Shown: piece by piece, positions 37,117 to 46,690 of the stretch
Numbering within the stretch: position 1 is the stretch's first letter
Layout of the letters: every line of letters begins with the position of its first letter
NCBI RefSeq assembly: GCF_025947065.1
Contig: NZ_CP109994.1
Span: 4,092,001-4,156,000 of the forward strand
DNA from: Flavobacterium sp. N1736
GTDB lineage: Bacteria > Bacteroidota > Bacteroidia > Flavobacteriales > Flavobacteriaceae
Direction of reading: 5' to 3'
DNA length: 64,000 bases
The notes under the pieces: generated by a model
The model's database searches: none
Told to the model about the DNA's origin: nothing
Seen by the model: the letters and a program-made list of their open reading frames with translations, nothing else
Position numbers and translations under genes: made by a program

Positions 37117-38190
37117 TTAACCACCGTAATTTTTTTGTAATTCTTCTAAAAGTATCAATAATCCTTTATCAGCTTCTTCAGACTGTACATTGGCAAACAG
37201 AATAAAAGCTTTGTTTATTGTGGGACAAATATACACTTTGGTTAAAAAAGTTCCCGGACTTCCGGTATGAAAAGAATATCTCAAATTATTTTTCTCTTTA
37301 ATTTCAGATTCCCATCCAAATGAATATTCAGGCAAACTATAATGCATTTTATTAAAATCATCAGCACTCAATATTTTTGATTTTCCTAATAAACCCTGCA
37401 ATTGCATTTGTGTAAATTTACAATAATCAGGCAAATTAACATTTATATTTCCTGCTGACGAAAGCCAATTAAGCTTATAATTCAACGCAGGTTTTTCGGC
37501 CTCTAAATTTTCATTATGTCCCCAGGGCTCATTTATATTTTTTACATTAGGCTGCCCAAAATCAAAATCGATTTGTAGACTTTTGCCTAATTCGTTTACT
37601 AAAGCTTCATAGGTTTTTCCGGTAGCTTTTTCAAGCATAAGTCCGGCGGCAACATAACTTGGATTTGACCAATAAACATCTTGTTTTTTTACAGGTATTT
37701 TTTGCTGAAAAAACCACTTTATGAACTCATAACGCTGTTGCTGATCGTTTCCTTTAATTTCGTCTTTTGTTGGAGTTTCATTGCCATAAGACCAAATACT
37801 AAGTTTAGCCCTAAAAGTTATAAAATCCTGTAAAGTAAAATTGTAGGTTTCGGGATTGCTTTTTGATTTTAGTTCCGGATATAAATCAAAGAATTTAGTA
37901 TTCCATTTTATCTTTCCTTGCTTAACCAAAACCGTTGCCAAATAGCTTGTAATAGTTTTTGTTATAGATCCTAAACGAAATCTGTCATTAAGATTGGCTT
38001 TAAAATTGGTGTTAATTCGTTGATTGCCTATAACCTGAATTTCAAAAATGGAATCTGACGAAATAACAGCATAAGCCAACTCAGGAATATGATGTTTTAC
38101 CAAGATAGTTTCTGCAAATGCACTATTTTTTTGGCTGTAAAAACTAATTGAAAAGATAAATAATACTACGGAAAAAAGGATTTTTTTCAT
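37117..38190 (-). CDS. Serine hydrolase of the beta-lactamase/PBP family
   Basis: The protein has 357 residues with a signal peptide (MKKILFSVVLFIFSISFYSQ). The SxxK motif is in RLGSITKTITSYLATVLVKQG. A YxN-like element occurs in VYWSNPSYVAAGLMLEKATG, and HTGSPG near the C-terminus is the third motif (HxG). This is the class C-like serine hydrolase group (peptidases, esterases and beta-lactamase-related proteins), so the substrate cannot be read from the sequence. It lies close after the S66 peptidase gene on the same strand, which may hint at cell-wall peptide work. It is transcribed away from the divergent endonuclease-family gene. Confidence 0.87.
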   Translation of the reverse strand: MKKILFSVVLFIFSISFYSQKNSAFAETILVKHHIPELAYAVISSDSIFEIQVIGNQRINTNFKANLNDRFRLGSITKTITSYLATVLVKQGKIKWNTKFFDLYPELKSKSNPETYNFTLQDFITFRAKLSIWSYGNETPTKDEIKGNDQQQRYEFIKWFFQQKIPVKKQDVYWSNPSYVAAGLMLEKATGKTYEALVNELGKSLQIDFDFGQPNVKNINEPWGHNENLEAEKPALNYKLNWLSSAGNINVNLPDYCKFTQMQLQGLLGKSKILSADDFNKMHYSLPEYSFGWESEIKEKNNLRYSFHTGSPGTFLTKVYICPTINKAFILFANVQSEEADKGLLILLEELQKNYGG

Positions 38191-38326
38191 TTTTTGATTC
38201 GGGAAATTGAGTCAGCAAGTTACAAGACAATTTGAAATAAAAAAAGTTAAACGAAAATTATAATACGTATAAATTTCTTACAAATAAATTAATGCTTTAC
38301 TTTAGAGCTTTATTCAATCAAAGTAT

Positions 38327-39427
38327 ATGTACACGCCAAAATTAAAGTTCTGTTTAGTATTCCTTTTTTTAGGTTTAATTGTTCACGCTCAATCTAAAAA
38401 ATACACGATTCATACGGTAGCTTTTTATAATTTCGAAAATCTTTTCGATACTATAAATGATCCAACAACGCACGATGATGAATGGACGCCAAAGGGAATT
38501 CAAAACTGGACGCATGAAAAATACCAGCAAAAATTACAAAACCTTTCCAGAGTTTTATCTGATATTGGAACGCCGGAAAATCTAAATGCACCAACATTAA
38601 TTGGCGGATCTGAAATTGAAAACAGAGGTGTTCTCGAAGATTTAATCAAACAATCTAAAATAGCGAATTACGATTACGGAATTATTCATTTTGATTCGCC
38701 GGATAAACGCGGAATCGATGTGGCATTATTGTATCAGAAGAAATATTTTAAACCTGCGACATATTCAAACATACCTTTATATATCTACAAAAATAAAGAG
38801 GTTTTAAAAGAGGAAAAAAAGGAGGAAACTGACAATGAAGAAGCACAAATAATACCTCAGAATAACCGAATCTTTACTAGAGATCAGCTTTTGGTAACCG
38901 GATTTTTAGAAGGGGAAGAAATCAGTATTATTGTCAATCACTGGCCTTCGCGATCGGGCGGAGAAAAAGCTTCGAGTAAATTTCGTGAAGAAGCCGGAAA
39001 ACTCAATCGAAAAATCATCGATTCGCTGCAGCGTATAAATCCAAATGCAAAAGTGATTACACTTGGAGATTTTAATGACGGGCCTTATAATAAAAGCATA
39101 AAGGAAGCTTTGGGCGCAAAAGCAAAAAGAGCGGAAGTTCCTGAATTTGGTGTTTTTAATCCTTTTGAAGAAATGTTTTATAAAGGAATGGGAACTTTGG
39201 CATTTCGAGATTCCTGGGATATTTTTGATCAGATTATTATAACTGAATCTTTGATAAAACCGGATTTTGAATCATTTAAATTCTGGAAAGCAGGCATTTT
39301 CAACAGATCTTATCTTATTCAGACTTCAGGAAAATATAAAGGATATCCGTTACGACACACTTTGACAGAAGTAGGTTTTAGTGATCACTTTCCGGTTTAT
39401 ATTTATTTGATAAAAGAGAAGAAATAA
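38327..39427 (+). CDS. Endonuclease/exonuclease/phosphatase-family protein, exported
   Basis: The protein has 366 residues with a signal peptide ending IVHAQ. The EEP fold is shown by VAFYNFENLFDTINDP, LIGGSEIENRGVLEDL with the metal-binding Glu, IIVNHWPSRSGG, VITLGDFNDGPYN with Asp and Asn, and the final FSDHFPVYI with the Asp-His pair. Members include nucleases, sphingomyelinases and inositol phosphatases. An extracytoplasmic nuclease or phosphodiesterase is likely here. The gene is followed by a repeat-filled spacer before the dioxygenase gene. Confidence 0.88.
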   Translation: MYTPKLKFCLVFLFLGLIVHAQSKKYTIHTVAFYNFENLFDTINDPTTHDDEWTPKGIQNWTHEKYQQKLQNLSRVLSDIGTPENLNAPTLIGGSEIENRGVLEDLIKQSKIANYDYGIIHFDSPDKRGIDVALLYQKKYFKPATYSNIPLYIYKNKEVLKEEKKEETDNEEAQIIPQNNRIFTRDQLLVTGFLEGEEISIIVNHWPSRSGGEKASSKFREEAGKLNRKIIDSLQRINPNAKVITLGDFNDGPYNKSIKEALGAKAKRAEVPEFGVFNPFEEMFYKGMGTLAFRDSWDIFDQIIITESLIKPDFESFKFWKAGIFNRSYLIQTSGKYKGYPLRHTLTEVGFSDHFPVYIYLIKEKK

Positions 39428-39430
39428 TGC

Positions 39431-39535
39431 GCAGTTTATAGTTTACAGTCACAGTTTACAGTCACAGTTTACAGTCGCAACTTACTGAAAACTGAAAACT
39501 GTGACTGAATACTGAATACTGTAAACTGAGACTGA
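39431..39535. repeat. 13-base tandem repeat and inverted counterpart
   Basis: Three tandem copies of GTTTACAGTCACA (the last with one change) fill 39441-39479. They are followed by TGAATACTGAATACTGTAAA and related words at 39507-39533 that are partly inverted copies. This kind of short word array between genes recurs in the window. No gene is visible in it. Confidence 0.7.
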
Positions 39536-39581
39536 AAACTTTTCATTAACTTAGCTACTTAGAAACTTAGTACCTTAAAAA

Positions 39582-40121
39582 ATGGCAATTGCAAAACCCT
39601 TCAACCTTACCAAATGGATAGACGAAAACCGTCATTTACTTAAACCACCTGTTGGAAATAAAAACCTTTATGTAGATTCCGGTGATTATATTGTAATGAT
39701 TGTTGCGGGTCCGAATGCTCGAAAAGATTATCATTATAATGAAACCGAAGAACTTTTTTATCAACTTGAAGGAAGTATAAAAGTGGTGATTCAGGAAGAT
39801 GGTGAGCGTAAAGAAATGGAATTAAATGCCGGAGATATGTACCTTCATCCTGCAAAAATTCCGCATTCGCCAGTTCGTTCTGAGGGGTCAATAGGTTTGG
39901 TGATTGAGCGCAAACGTGCCGGAAAAGGATATACAGATGGTTTGCTTTGGCATTGCGATAACTGTAATCATAAACTTTATGAAGTGTTTTTTGAACTTCA
40001 TAATATCGAAAAAGACTTCTTGCCGCATTTCGAACATTTCTATAATTCTGAAGATTTAAGAACCTGCGATAAATGTGGAACTGTAATGGAAACTGATCCT
40101 AGATTTGTTGCGAAGAAATAA
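39582..40121 (+). CDS. nbaC: 3-hydroxyanthranilate 3,4-dioxygenase
   Basis: The protein has 179 residues, the usual length of the bacterial enzyme. It opens 3-hydroxyanthranilate to 2-amino-3-carboxymuconate semialdehyde, which leads to quinolinate or further breakdown of tryptophan. The cupin iron ligands are His51, Glu57 (DYHYNETEELFYQLEG) and His95 (PAKIPHSPVR), with substrate arginines Arg47 and Arg99. Two CxxC pairs (WHCDNC and RTCDKC) form the rubredoxin-like second iron site typical of bacterial forms. No other kynurenine-pathway gene is next to it in this window. Confidence 0.94.
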   Translation: MAIAKPFNLTKWIDENRHLLKPPVGNKNLYVDSGDYIVMIVAGPNARKDYHYNETEELFYQLEGSIKVVIQEDGERKEMELNAGDMYLHPAKIPHSPVRSEGSIGLVIERKRAGKGYTDGLLWHCDNCNHKLYEVFFELHNIEKDFLPHFEHFYNSEDLRTCDKCGTVMETDPRFVAKK

Positions 40122-40140
40122 AATTAGATATACACAATTC

Positions 40141-40172
40141 AAACCCGACAGGTTTTTAAAACCTGTCAGGTT
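40141..40172. repeat. Palindromic element downstream of nbaC
   Basis: AAACCCGACAGGTTT and AAACCTGTCAGGTTT form a long hairpin with one mismatched position. The word pair is of an intergenic palindrome type common in flavobacteria. It may serve as terminator for the dioxygenase gene, but the following T run is weak. Confidence 0.65.
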
Positions 40173-40274
40173 TACAAACGTAACGATTGAATTTTGTTGA
40201 TATATAAGAAAGAATATTCCTGCTATTTACCTCAAAGTTTTTAATTTAATTCGTCTGGTTGATCAAAATATGAG

Positions 40275-40296
40275 TACATTTGTATCAGAAATGATA
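40275..40296 (+). promoter_or_regulatory. Antitoxin-gene promoter with adjacent palindrome
   Basis: TACATTTG at 40275-40282 is a perfect -7 box, though the nearest TTG (40259-40261) is only 13 bases upstream. It is followed at once by TATCA-GAAA-TGATA (40283-40296), placed at the expected transcription start. A second pair (TGATA at 40314-40318, TATCA at 40327-40331) lies in the start of the gene. An HTH antitoxin repressing itself here is plausible. Confidence 0.45.
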
Positions 40297-40312
40297 TAAA
40301 AACAATTCATAA

Positions 40313-40624
40313 ATGATACAGGAAATTATCACATATAAGAATATAGTAAATAGTATCGAGGATTTAATAGATAAGTCTCCATTTAAAAAAACGCATATTA
40401 TTGAAAAAGCAGGTATACCTAGTCCTACTTTTTATAGAAAGTTAAAGACTCATACTTTTACTCCGGACGAAATGCTTTCTATTGCAAAAATACTTTCTCC
40501 AGAAGAAAATTTTAGAATGGAATTGATCAAAGGAATTGAACAAGGTAGACGTGATATTGAAAATGGAGATTTCATTACTCATGAAGAAATGTTGCTTGAG
40601 TTGAAAAGCAAAAAAATGCTATAA
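40313..40624 (+). CDS. HTH-type antitoxin-like protein
   Basis: The protein has 103 residues. Residues 20-60 form a Cro/XRE-like helix-turn-helix (THIIEKAGIPSPTFYRKLKT, FTPDEMLSIAKIL). The C-terminal part (IEQGRRDIENGDFITHEEML) matches the toxin-binding tails of ParD/RelB-type antitoxins. Its stop codon lies two bases from the stop codon of a RelE/ParE-like gene on the opposite strand, so the pair is convergent rather than the usual antitoxin-toxin operon. It has its own promoter and a candidate self-operator. Confidence 0.75.
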   Translation: MIQEIITYKNIVNSIEDLIDKSPFKKTHIIEKAGIPSPTFYRKLKTHTFTPDEMLSIAKILSPEENFRMELIKGIEQGRRDIENGDFITHEEMLLELKSKKML

Positions 40625-40626
40625 AA

Positions 40627-40917
40627 TTATAAGTTCAAAAATTGTAATGGCTTTTGACGATTATCCTGTAAATTAAATATAAAAATAGAATCATTTCTTA
40701 TTTCGTAATATAAAGATGTGTGTTTTGAAATTACTATTTCATTACATCGTAAATCAATTTTATATTTTCCTAAATGCGGATTATTCTTTATTAAATTAAT
40801 GGTATGTACAACTTCGGCAACGAATTTTTGAGCTATCACCGAATTCCAATTTTGTTCTAAATATCCTTGATTATTATAAAACGCGTTTTTTGCTTCTTTT
40901 GACCAAATAATTTTCAT
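40627..40917 (-). CDS. RelE/ParE-family toxin
   Basis: The protein has 96 residues, typical toxin length. The fold is recognised from MKIIWSKEAKNAFYNN, YLEQNWNSVIAQKFVAEV, INLIKNNPHLGKY, RCNEIVISKHTSLYYEI and the closing SIFIFNLQDNRQKP. Family members inhibit gyrase (ParE) or cut mRNA on the ribosome (RelE), and the sequence alone does not decide which. It is transcribed toward the antitoxin-like gene, tail to tail, from a separate promoter candidate (TAAATTTG, minus, 40944-40937). The reading frame is intact. Confidence 0.8.
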   Translation of the reverse strand: MKIIWSKEAKNAFYNNQGYLEQNWNSVIAQKFVAEVVHTINLIKNNPHLGKYKIDLRCNEIVISKHTSLYYEIRNDSIFIFNLQDNRQKPLQFLNL

Positions 40918-40936
40918 TCATGAGATAATTTAATCA

Positions 40937-40944
40937 CAAATTTA
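40937..40944 (-). promoter_or_regulatory. Candidate -7 box of the toxin gene
   Basis: TAAATTTG on the minus strand lies 20 bases upstream of the toxin start. A TTG lies 14 bases further upstream, shorter than the usual spacing. It supports independent transcription of the toxin. Confidence 0.35.
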
Positions 40945-41003
40945 TAAAAATTAACTTACAAACACATAATTTTAATATTCGTTTACTTTATTATAACGAT
41001 TAG

Positions 41004-41963
41004 TTACAATTCAAATCTCTTACCTTGTTCCGGATAAATAATTTTCAATCCCAAATCATTTTGGGTTTTTAATTGCTCTTTAATTTTTACAATATTTTTA
41101 GTTGGAGGTTTCAAATGTGTAATAATAATTTTGAAACCTTTTAAAGAATCTTTCCCGGATAATTCTTCTAAAACATGCATTTCCTGCATTAAATGATTAG
41201 GCGTCAAATGACCAAACAAAAATTTGTCCGGCTGCTCATTTGGGAATGAAACTTCAATCAAAATTCCTTTTAATTGTTTTGTTTTAATAAGTGGCGCAAT
41301 TGCGGTCCATAAATCACGTAAATAATTGCTTTTTTCTACAGTATCTGGACCTGTATCGCCAAGATATAAAGCATAATTATCTTCATTTTTGATTAGAAAA
41401 GCAGTGCTTTCAAAAGGATTGACATGACTTAGCGGAAATGCTTTAACTGTCATCGTGGTATTTGTTAAAGGAGTTTCTTCTCCGATATTTAAAGTCTGGA
41501 AATGATATTTTTTGAGCGGAACTCCAACTCCCTGATCGCCAAAATTAGCCCAGGTTTGATCGTTGAAATAATGGTTTTCCATCATTTCCATGCATTTATT
41601 TGTAGCGTAAACTGTTTTTGAAGAATCGGCAGGTGAATTTATAATTAAGCCGGAAACATGATCTAAATGTGCGTGCGAAATTAAATATCCTTTTATATAT
41701 TTTCTTAAAACTTCACTTGTTGAAACTTTAAAAACTTTGTTGTCAATTGCTTTTTCGATTCCGGCATTTACCGTTCCTGCATCCAGGCAAATGAAATCTT
41801 TTGTATTCGTTGGAGCAATTAAATAAGCCGATAAATTTTTTTCATCAATTCCGCCTTTTGTCCCTAAAGGAACAATCTGAAAAGAAGATTTTTGTTCTTT
41901 CTGAGAAAATGCATTAAAGGAAATTAAAAAGAAACAAATTAAAAGTTTGTTGATAATGGTCAT
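41004..41963 (-). CDS. Class II 3',5'-cyclic-nucleotide phosphodiesterase, periplasmic
   Basis: The start at 41963 gives a clean signal peptide (MTIINKLLICFFLISFNAFSQ); an upstream ATG adds ten polar residues. The protein has 319 residues. The metallo-beta-lactamase-type motif SHAHLDHVSG is joined by YLGDTGPD, FPLSHVNPFESTAFLI and IIITHLKPP, the set seen in class II cAMP phosphodiesterases of the CpdP and yeast PDE1 type. It should hydrolyse cAMP or a related cyclic nucleotide in the periplasm. No linked cyclase is in the window. Confidence 0.87.
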   Translation of the reverse strand: MTIINKLLICFFLISFNAFSQKEQKSSFQIVPLGTKGGIDEKNLSAYLIAPTNTKDFICLDAGTVNAGIEKAIDNKVFKVSTSEVLRKYIKGYLISHAHLDHVSGLIINSPADSSKTVYATNKCMEMMENHYFNDQTWANFGDQGVGVPLKKYHFQTLNIGEETPLTNTTMTVKAFPLSHVNPFESTAFLIKNEDNYALYLGDTGPDTVEKSNYLRDLWTAIAPLIKTKQLKGILIEVSFPNEQPDKFLFGHLTPNHLMQEMHVLEELSGKDSLKGFKIIITHLKPPTKNIVKIKEQLKTQNDLGLKIIYPEQGKRFEL

Positions 41964-42079
41964 GTCTGGATATTTTTGTGATACAAATTTCATTAATTAA
42001 AGTGAATAAATAGGCGCTTATTTCTGAAATTCATATCAAATAACCCTAAATTTACGTTTATTTTAAAATCTCATTTAGA

Positions 42080-42109
42080 TTGTATTTCTAGTCGAAAACA
42101 ATATCTTTA
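42080..42109 (+). promoter_or_regulatory. Promoter of the ALDH7 gene
   Basis: TTG at 42080-42082, 19 bases, then TATCTTTA at 42102-42109, one base off the TAnnTTTG consensus. The leader to the ATG at 42146 would be about 30 bases. Confidence 0.5.
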
Positions 42110-42145
42110 CATAAAAATATAACAATTTTAACCAAAAAAGTTACA

Positions 42146-43699
42146 ATGACAACAATAGCATCGCAATTTGGAATGAATGAGGCTCTGGATAAATTGGGCA
42201 TCAAATTGATAAATGAAGGAACATCAACTGGTATCAATAATTTTTCGTCTGGAGGAATTTTAGATAGTTTTTCGCCGGTTGACGGAAAATTGATTGCTTC
42301 GGTAAAAATGTCAACTCAGGAAGATTACGAAAAAGTAATGCAGGCTGTAACAGAAGCTTTCAAAACATTTCGATTGATTCCTGCGCCACAACGTGGAGAA
42401 ATTGTACGTCAGTTTGGAGAAAAATTGCGCCAAAATAAAGACGCTCTTGGTAAATTGGTTTCTTATGAAATGGGAAAATCGTTGCAGGAAGGTTATGGAG
42501 AAGTTCAGGAAATGATTGATATCTGTGATTTTGCGGTTGGTTTATCAAGACAATTACACGGTTTAACAATGCATTCAGAAAGACCCGGACACCGTATGTA
42601 TGAGCAATATCATTCATTGGGAGTTGTTGGGATTATTTCGGCATTTAATTTTCCGGTTGCAGTTTGGTCGTGGAATACGGCTTTGGCATGGATTTCGGGT
42701 GATGTTTGTGTTTGGAAACCTTCTGAAAAAACACCTTTATGCGGTATTGCCTGTCAAAATATTATAGCGCAGGTTATTAAAGAAAATAATTTACCGGAAG
42801 GAATTTCTTGTTTGATTAATGGTGATTATCAAATAGGAGAATTGATGACGGCTGATATACGAATTCCGTTAATTTCTGCGACAGGTTCAACCCGAATGGG
42901 AAAAATCGTTGCGCAAAAGGTTGCGGGACGTTTAGGAAAATCTCTTTTAGAATTAGGTGGAAATAATGCCATTATTGTCACTCCTGATGCGGATATAAAA
43001 ATGACGGTAATTGGTGCTGTTTTTGGAGCTGTTGGAACGGCTGGACAACGTTGTACATCAACGCGAAGACTAATTATTCATGAAAGTATTTATGATAAAG
43101 TAAAAGATGCTTTGGTTGCGGCTTATAAACAATTACGAATTGGAAATCCGCTTGACGAAAATAATCACGTTGGACCGCTAATTGATACGCATGCAGTCGA
43201 AATGTATGCTATTGCTTTAAACAAAGTTGTTGCCGAAGGTGGAAAAATTTTAGTTGAAGGCGGTGTGCTTTCCGGTGAAGGTTATGAAAGCGGCTGTTAT
43301 GTAAAACCTGCAATTGCTGAGGCGCAAAATTCATTTGCGATTGTACAGCACGAAACATTTGCCCCGGTTTTATATCTAATTAAATATTCGGGAGATGTTG
43401 ATAATGCAATCGAAATTCAAAATGGAGTAGGACAGGGATTATCATCGGCTATTATGACAAATAATCTGCGTGAAGCTGAAAGATTTTTATCTGTAGTTGG
43501 TTCTGATTGTGGAATTGCAAATGTGAATATTGGAACTTCTGGCGCTGAAATTGGCGGCGCTTTTGGTGGGGAAAAAGAAACTGGAGGTGGACGTGAATCG
43601 GGTTCTGATGCCTGGAAAATTTACATGCGCCGTCAAACCAATACCATTAATTATACGACAAGTTTACCATTGGCACAAGGAATTAAATTTGATTTGTAA
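42146..43699 (+). CDS. amaB: ALDH7-family alpha-aminoadipic semialdehyde dehydrogenase
   Basis: The protein has 517 residues and belongs to the aldehyde dehydrogenase superfamily. Catalytic Cys303 is in GTAGQRCTSTRR and Glu269 in LLELGGNNAI, with the NAD loop at SATGSTRMGKIVAQ. The end (EIGGAFGGEKETGGGRESGSD) and overall layout are those of ALDH7, which oxidises piperideine-6-carboxylate/alpha-aminoadipic semialdehyde in lysine breakdown. No other lysine-degradation gene is adjacent, so the pathway role rests on family alone. Its stop is followed by a strong bidirectional terminator. Confidence 0.88.
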   Translation: MTTIASQFGMNEALDKLGIKLINEGTSTGINNFSSGGILDSFSPVDGKLIASVKMSTQEDYEKVMQAVTEAFKTFRLIPAPQRGEIVRQFGEKLRQNKDALGKLVSYEMGKSLQEGYGEVQEMIDICDFAVGLSRQLHGLTMHSERPGHRMYEQYHSLGVVGIISAFNFPVAVWSWNTALAWISGDVCVWKPSEKTPLCGIACQNIIAQVIKENNLPEGISCLINGDYQIGELMTADIRIPLISATGSTRMGKIVAQKVAGRLGKSLLELGGNNAIIVTPDADIKMTVIGAVFGAVGTAGQRCTSTRRLIIHESIYDKVKDALVAAYKQLRIGNPLDENNHVGPLIDTHAVEMYAIALNKVVAEGGKILVEGGVLSGEGYESGCYVKPAIAEAQNSFAIVQHETFAPVLYLIKYSGDVDNAIEIQNGVGQGLSSAIMTNNLREAERFLSVVGSDCGIANVNIGTSGAEIGGAFGGEKETGGGRESGSDAWKIYMRRQTNTINYTTSLPLAQGIKFDL

Positions 43700-43726
43700 T
43701 ACAGGATTCAAATTGACTAAATATAA

Positions 43727-43758
43727 AAAGGCTTCCAAATTTTGGAAGCCTTTAATTT
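43727..43758. terminator. Bidirectional terminator between amaB and pectate lyase
   Basis: A perfect 13-bp stem (AAAGGCTTCCAAA at 43727-43739, complement 43741-43753) is flanked by A and T runs between two converging genes. Confidence 0.85.
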
Positions 43759-43775
43759 TAGGAATAGATTAGTAT

Positions 43776-46610
43776 TTAGTTTTTAATAATTTTTTGGGTG
43801 AAAGAACCATCAGCCGTGAAAACTTTTGCTAAATAAGTTCCGGAGTTTAATTGGCTTATATCTGCACTTTCGCTTCCTTTCTGAATTATTTTCACAAGAG
43901 ATCCGAAGATATTGTAGATCAAAACTTTTTCTACTTTCTGATTATTGTCAGATAAATACAAAGTTCCAGATGCCGGATTTGGGTATAAGAATACTTTTGA
44001 TTCTGTATCACTTATAATTTCTACTTTGGCAACACGAAGCGTACCAGAATTATAAACAGTACTCATATAGAATAAATTAGCTGTGTCTTTTTTTGCTATT
44101 GTATGACTTCCTGCAGCAAGTGAAACGGTCACAATACCTCCAGAAGCAGTTTTATCTACATTGTCTACTTTAATTGTTGCTGCCGATTCAACAAATACCA
44201 GAGTAAGCGTACTTGCCTGAGTTGTTGTAAAAGTGATGCTCGTAGAAGATTCAATTTTAAGGCATTGTGTCAATGTTAAGCCGTTGTATGTTACTGTTCC
44301 TTTTGTTGTAGAAAGATTTCCGGTTATAGTATAAAAAGAACTTGTTTTTCCGGAAGCTGTAAAATTATGTATTTCATTTCCGGCTGGCGTTCCCGTTGTT
44401 ACTGTTATAGTTCCGGATCCTGTTGCAGGAGAACCCGATGTTCCTGTTGTAGCAATTGAGTAAGATACTGTAGCTGTTGGTGTACCGCTAATTGTGATTG
44501 TTTTAGCTGTTGTATTTTTTACAAAGCTAATTCCGGATGCAGGTAATCCTGTTACAGTTGCATCAGTTGCAGTTCCTCCCCATGTGTATACAACTGAGGC
44601 TATGGCAGTGCCACTCGCAACAGTTTGGTTGTTGTTTGCTGGTGAAGTCAGCGTTTGTGATCCTGCTGCAGTAACAGTTATAGTTCCGGATCCTGTTGCC
44701 GGAGTTCCTCCTGTCCCTGTTGTAGCGATAGAATAAGATACCGTTGCTGTTGGTGTTCCTGTAATTGTGATGGTTTTAGCTGTTGCATTTTTTACAAAAC
44801 TAATTCCAGATGCAGGCAATCCTGTTACAGTTGCATCGGTTGCATCTCCTCCCCAGGTAAAAACAATAGTAGCGATCGAAGTTCCGCTCGTAACTGATTG
44901 GTTGTTGTTTGCTGTTGATGTTAAAGTTTGGTTACTTGCAGGGGGATTTCCTTCGCCTTGCACTGCAACTAATGTTCCTGTATAATTGGTAAGTGCAGAT
45001 TTTAATGCTGTAATTACAAGAGAAGATGTATCGTCTGTTGCATTATTAAAAATCCATTTTAAGTCACCTCCCGAAACACGTCCTGCATATTGCGATGTTT
45101 TAGTTTTGGCAACAGCAGGCTGATCCACAACTAGATTTTTGACATATAAAGCTGCATCGGTATCGAAATTATTATAAGTGTTTGCACCAGATTTAGATTT
45201 AACAGCACTACTTACAGTTTCACCTCTTGATGTTGCTACATAAGCATCAAAATCTGTTGCCGAGCTAATTTTACCTGAAATGTTATATAAAGGATTCGGA
45301 TCATTATAAGCGACAAAACGCATGTTATTTGTTCCGTTTGAAGCATCAAAAGTGTTATTAAATGCTTTGATTGAACCTCCGGCTTCTCCGGAAAATGTTC
45401 CCATTGTTCCGGCATTATTTACCTGATTTGCTTCATCCCAAATATCAGTTCCCTGTAAAGATGTCATCATAGGATGTTTACTGTTGCGGAAATAATTTCC
45501 TTCTACAAAAACTGACGATCCCATAGTTGATCCGACGCCATATTTTGAAACTCCGTCGTAATAATTGTTATAAACATGTGCCGAATAGAAGCGAACACGA
45601 GGATGACGTGAATCAGAATGATCAAACCAGTTATGGTGATATGTAATATATAAACCAGTTGTAGTATCTTCGCTCAAGCCTAAAAGGCTTGCTTTTCCGT
45701 TATCCCAAAAGTGATTGTATGACAATGTGATATAAGTTGATGATTTATTGTCTAAAGCGCCATCACCTTTAATTTGGTCTGCGTCACTTCCTGCATTTCC
45801 ATAGAATAAATCACAGTTGTGAACCCAAACGTGATCGTTATCTTGTTGCATTCCAACATTATCGCCGGCAGTACTGTTGCAATTCATAAAACCAAGATTG
45901 CTAACTTCTATATTTGATGCTGATTTAAGTCGCACTCCCCATCCATTTGCAACAGCGTCTGTTCCTACACCTTCAATAGTTACGTAACTTGCAGCATTGT
46001 TTGCGTTTTCGATAACGACGTCTCCGCCTTCCATAACGGTCATGTCAGTAATATTTCCGATTAAACGAAAAATAAACGGACGCGTATCTTTGCCTTTTTT
46101 TATAGCATATAAAATATTTTGCAAGCCAACGCAAGGATTCGCGCTTGCGCCTGTAATATTCATAGATACCGTATTTTTTGTGTTTTGTGTAATGTAAACG
46201 ATTACAGCATTATCTTTTGGAGTTCCATCGGCTTTGTATCCGCCAGGAACTCTACCGCTTTCAAATGCAAAACCATTACGATCTTGTGCAACAGCTGTTA
46301 AACTGCCGGTTGTTGTGCCTGAGCCTTCTACTCCTGAGATAACTGGTTTAATTTTAACGGTGTAAGCACCGGCTTTTAATCCGGGAATGTCAGCGCGAAA
46401 ATAAGTGCCATAACTACGAATAAGCTGATCTTCAATTTTTTTATCTGTAAAACCGTTTCCGGTATAATACACATTGTAAGATTGTGCATTGCTAACAGGC
46501 TGCCATGTTACAAAAACAGATTCGAGCCAGCCGGAGGCTTCATTAATTTGCTGCGCCCAAGTTTGAGCAGCAAGGAACATAAAAACTAAAATAAGTAAGT
46601 TTTTTTTCAT
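43776..46610 (-). CDS. Secreted pectate lyase (PL1-like) with T9SS sorting domain
   Basis: The protein has 944 residues. A signal peptide (ending AQTWAQ) is followed by a fibronectin-III-like domain (about 22-110) and the right-handed beta-helix lyase domain (about 120-480). The latter has the disaccharide-lyase signatures [21 protein letters not shown] and [11 protein letters not shown], with the catalytic Arg. Two nearly identical Ig-like repeats (about 560-735), a further beta domain (about 735-860) and a type A T9SS tail ([14 protein letters not shown] to KIIKN) complete it. It should cut polygalacturonate by beta-elimination outside the cell. It is a single-gene unit with a promoter abutted by a LacI-type operator. 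Confidence 0.9.
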   Translation of the reverse strand: MKKNLLILVFMFLAAQTWAQQINEASGWLESVFVTWQPVSNAQSYNVYYTGNGFTDKKIEDQLIRSYGTYFRADIPGLKAGAYTVKIKPVISGVEGSGTTTGSLTAVAQDRNGFAFESGRVPGGYKADGTPKDNAVIVYITQNTKNTVSMNITGASANPCVGLQNILYAIKKGKDTRPFIFRLIGNITDMTVMEGGDVVIENANNAASYVTIEGVGTDAVANGWGVRLKSASNIEVSNLGFMNCNSTAGDNVGMQQDNDHVWVHNCDLFYGNAGSDADQIKGDGALDNKSSTYITLSYNHFWDNGKASLLGLSEDTTTGLYITYHHNWFDHSDSRHPRVRFYSAHVYNNYYDGVSKYGVGSTMGSSVFVEGNYFRNSKHPMMTSLQGTDIWDEANQVNNAGTMGTFSGEAGGSIKAFNNTFDASNGTNNMRFVAYNDPNPLYNISGKISSATDFDAYVATSRGETVSSAVKSKSGANTYNNFDTDAALYVKNLVVDQPAVAKTKTSQYAGRVSGGDLKWIFNNATDDTSSLVITALKSALTNYTGTLVAVQGEGNPPASNQTLTSTANNNQSVTSGTSIATIVFTWGGDATDATVTGLPASGISFVKNATAKTITITGTPTATVSYSIATTGTGGTPATGSGTITVTAAGSQTLTSPANNNQTVASGTAIASVVYTWGGTATDATVTGLPASGISFVKNTTAKTITISGTPTATVSYSIATTGTSGSPATGSGTITVTTGTPAGNEIHNFTASGKTSSFYTITGNLSTTKGTVTYNGLTLTQCLKIESSTSITFTTTQASTLTLVFVESAATIKVDNVDKTASGGIVTVSLAAGSHTIAKKDTANLFYMSTVYNSGTLRVAKVEIISDTESKVFLYPNPASGTLYLSDNNQKVEKVLIYNIFGSLVKIIQKGSESADISQLNSGTYLAKVFTADGSFTQKIIKN
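44399..44940 (-). repeat. Tandem duplication encoding two Ig-like domains
   Basis: Two adjacent units of about 264 bases in the pectate lyase gene encode almost the same 88 residues ([34 protein letters not shown]). The DNA is also highly similar, which indicates a recent internal duplication. Confidence 0.75.
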
Positions 46611-46676
46611 AATGTTTAGTTTAAGTTAGTAAAATAAATTTTGTGGTTATTAAACTATTACAAAAAGTGGTTTTAT

Positions 46677-46690
46677 TGTAATCGATTACA
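46677..46690. promoter_or_regulatory. LacI-type operator abutting pectate-lyase promoter
   Basis: TGTAATCGATTACA is a perfect 14-base palindrome with the central CG and flanks of the LacI/CcpA operator consensus (TGWNANCGNTNWCA). It begins at the base next to the -7 box, so a bound repressor would cover the transcription start. No LacI-type gene is in the window. Confidence 0.65.
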
